From assembly GCF_002929505.1 (NCBI RefSeq), contig NZ_PJJL01000067.1, positions 62,001 through 126,000 of the forward strand: a stretch of 64,000 nt of DNA, read 5' to 3'. Positions 62,740 to 64,000 of this stretch are shown in pieces (position 1 is the stretch's first letter; each line of letters opens with the position of its first letter). Under the pieces are notes generated by a model. That model saw only the letters and a list, made by a program, of their open reading frames with translations. It did not search any database and was not told where the DNA came from. A program made the position numbers and the translations under genes. The stretch comes from Cryobacterium sp. Y57 (GTDB taxonomy: Bacteria > Actinomycetota > Actinomycetes > Actinomycetales > Microbacteriaceae).

Positions 62740-64000
62740 GCGCCCGGACGTTTCGGGGTGATGGTGGAGGCGTCGCCGGTCGAAAAGGGCCGGGCATCCG
62801 CTAGCGGAACACCAGCGATTGCGGCCACGCGTGCCGCAACGGCGTCGGGGTTGCTGAAGAGTTCGAAGCTATGCACGCGCAGGTAGTGCCAGCCGAGCCG
62901 GCGCAGCACCTCAGGGCGCAGCCGCAACGACTCGCGCAGGCTGGCCCGATTGACGACGGCATCCGTTTCGACCACGATCGCGCGGGTTCCGTAAGACGCG
63001 GCCAGGGCGAGCTTGCCACGGTGGCCGAGGCGCACACTGAGACCGAGCTTTTCGAGACGCTTGCCGAGATCGACCAGCATGGCTTCGCTCGCGTCGGGAA
63101 CCAGCACCTCGTCACGACGAGCTTCGGTCTCGCTGAGAACCTGAGACAGGGCGAGGATACCGTGACGCTGGCGGTCTTCGTCAATGTCGGCGGGGCGAAA
63201 GCAGGAGACGATGTCCAGCGCGCGACGTGCACGGGTCATGCCGATCGCGAGCAGGCGTTCACCACCGGGTTCACCGAGGGAACCGAAGTTCGACAGCAGA
63301 CGACCGTGCGGGGTGCGGCCGTAGCCGATCGAGAAGATGACGCGGTCGCGGCTCTGTGCCACAGCCTGCTCGAGGGTGAGTACGGTGAACGGTTCGCTGC
63401 GGTCTTTGAGAATGAAATCGGAGAGGTCGGTGCGCTTGGCAAACGCCGCGAGCACGGCCTGCTGCACCCGCACGGCATGCCGGGTGCTTGCGGTGATCAC
63501 CATGAGCGATTCGCGCGGACGCTTTGAGGCGTGGTCGAGCACAAGGTCGACGACCTTAACGACCTCCGCGTCGACGCTCTCGATGGCGCCGCTATCGGCG
63601 TCGGGCATGCCGCGGCCGCCGGCCACATAGTTGATGGTGAGGCTTCCGTGGCCGAGATAACTTCCGGCCCAGGGCAGGGAGTCGATGCGTCCGCCGTAGA
63701 AGCGGTGGTTGACCAGCTCGGCGAGATCCTCACCGCCAGCCCGGTAGCTGCGGGTGAGGGTGAGAGTCGGCAGCAACTCGCCGAGACGGGCCAGGGCAGA
63801 ATCGGCGTGCAGGGCGTCCACCGATGCGTCAGGCGCGGCGGTGTCCCCCGAGCCGGCAATGCCGGTTTCGAAGGCGGACGGCGTCTGGGTGACCGGATCG
63901 CCGAACGCTACGATCTGTCGGCCACGGCGAATCGCACCGACGTTCTCGGCCAGGGTCGTGGCTCCGGCGTCGACCAGCAGCACGGTGTCGAACGTGATCT
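62736..64000 (-). CDS. C-terminal part of a large SF1-helicase-like protein
   Basis: The frame enters at the window edge ('ITFDTVLLVDAGATT') and ends at 62736. Seen in order are a Walker-B-like strand 'VLLVDAG', 'RQIVAFGDPVTQTPSAF' (motif III region), 'LTLTRSYRAGGEDLAELVNH' (motif IV), 'SEPFTVLTLEQAVAQSRDRV' (motif V region), 'ERLLAIGMTRARRALDIV' (motif VI) and a C-terminal endonuclease-like fold ('LGHRGKLALAASYGTRAIVV'). This matches the DUF4011/Dna2-like helicase proteins. The Glu normally after Asp in Walker B is absent. The N-terminal part with Walker A is outside the window. Confidence 0.75.
   Translation of the reverse strand, partial: ITFDTVLLVDAGATTLAENVGAIRRGRQIVAFGDPVTQTPSAFETGIAGSGDTAAPDASVDALHADSALARLGELLPTLTLTRSYRAGGEDLAELVNHRFYGGRIDSLPWAGSYLGHGSLTINYVAGGRGMPDADSGAIESVDAEVVKVVDLVLDHASKRPRESLMVITASTRHAVRVQQAVLAAFAKRTDLSDFILKDRSEPFTVLTLEQAVAQSRDRVIFSIGYGRTPHGRLLSNFGSLGEPGGERLLAIGMTRARRALDIVSCFRPADIDEDRQRHGILALSQVLSETEARRDEVLVPDASEAMLVDLGKRLEKLGLSVRLGHRGKLALAASYGTRAIVVETDAVVNRASLRESLRLRPEVLRRLGWHYLRVHSFELFSNPDAVAARVAAIAGVPLADARPFSTGDASTITPKRPGA

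Overview
The window looks like chromosome of a high-GC Gram-positive actinobacterium, most likely family Microbacteriaceae (inference, no database search). Evidence: acyl-CoA carboxylase genes with a small epsilon subunit, a WbbL-like rhamnosyltransferase with dTDP-rhamnose genes, an LCP wall-polymer ligase, an LpdA-type quinone reductase without the redox disulfide, many start codons placed 5-8 nt after a TANNNT box (leaderless style), and very frequent GCATCCG/CGGATGC heptamers.

Region 1 (1-13.7 kb) is a surface-polysaccharide locus. The first 6.8 kb are visibly less GC-rich. They hold a sugar aminotransferase (cut by the window edge), a GtrB-like glycosyltransferase, an acetyltransferase-ketoisomerase fusion, a GtrA flippase, rmlC-rmlA (minus strand), a WbbL-like rhamnosyltransferase and a polytopic GT-C-like protein. 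rmlB, a FkbM methyltransferase behind a 32-codon ORF, two paralogous glycosyltransferases flanking rmlD, and an LCP ligase follow. Together they could make a rhamnose wall glycan decorated outside the membrane with a dTDP-3-acetamido sugar.

Region 2 (13.7-31.5 kb) is core metabolism: purK-purE-LCP, a second GtrA, a PH-domain protein, birA, acyl-CoA carboxylase beta and epsilon, a NarL-type two-component operon with an extra degenerate kinase-like protein, an RNA methyltransferase, maf, acyl-CoA carboxylase alpha, lpdA, purine nucleoside phosphorylase and a phosphohexomutase.

Region 3 (31.5-42.4 kb) holds a PTS IIA/IIB pair without IIC, adenosine deaminase, an SDR, an alpha/beta hydrolase split by an in-frame stop, stress and lipoprotein genes, two acyl-CoA-dehydrogenase-family proteins, a ThrE-like exporter and an AlaX-like editing protein.

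Region 4 (42.4-50.9 kb) is a 5-oxoprolinase (Pxp/Kip) locus. It has an NRAMP-fold transporter lacking the usual metal-site motifs, a YcsI hydro-lyase, a GntR regulator, a biotin carboxylase-BCCP fusion, a KipI-KipA fusion, PxpA, a DUF2891 protein and a small membrane protein. The same GGATTGTTGAACAAT sequence lies inside the predicted promoter at each end, so the GntR protein probably controls both arms.

Region 5 (50.9-64 kb) has two acidic or Thr-rich exported proteins, an OmpR-type two-component system, a trypsin-like protease frameshifted before its catalytic serine, an IclR/3-oxoacid-CoA-transferase divergent pair with three operator-like boxes, tRNA-Ala(CGC), RimJ, GalU and 5-formyl-THF cyclo-ligase with interleaved divergent promoters, an FmdB protein, MscL, and the C-terminal part of a large helicase-like protein. 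A two-copy palindromic element (17.45 and 42.4 kb) is a notable non-coding feature.
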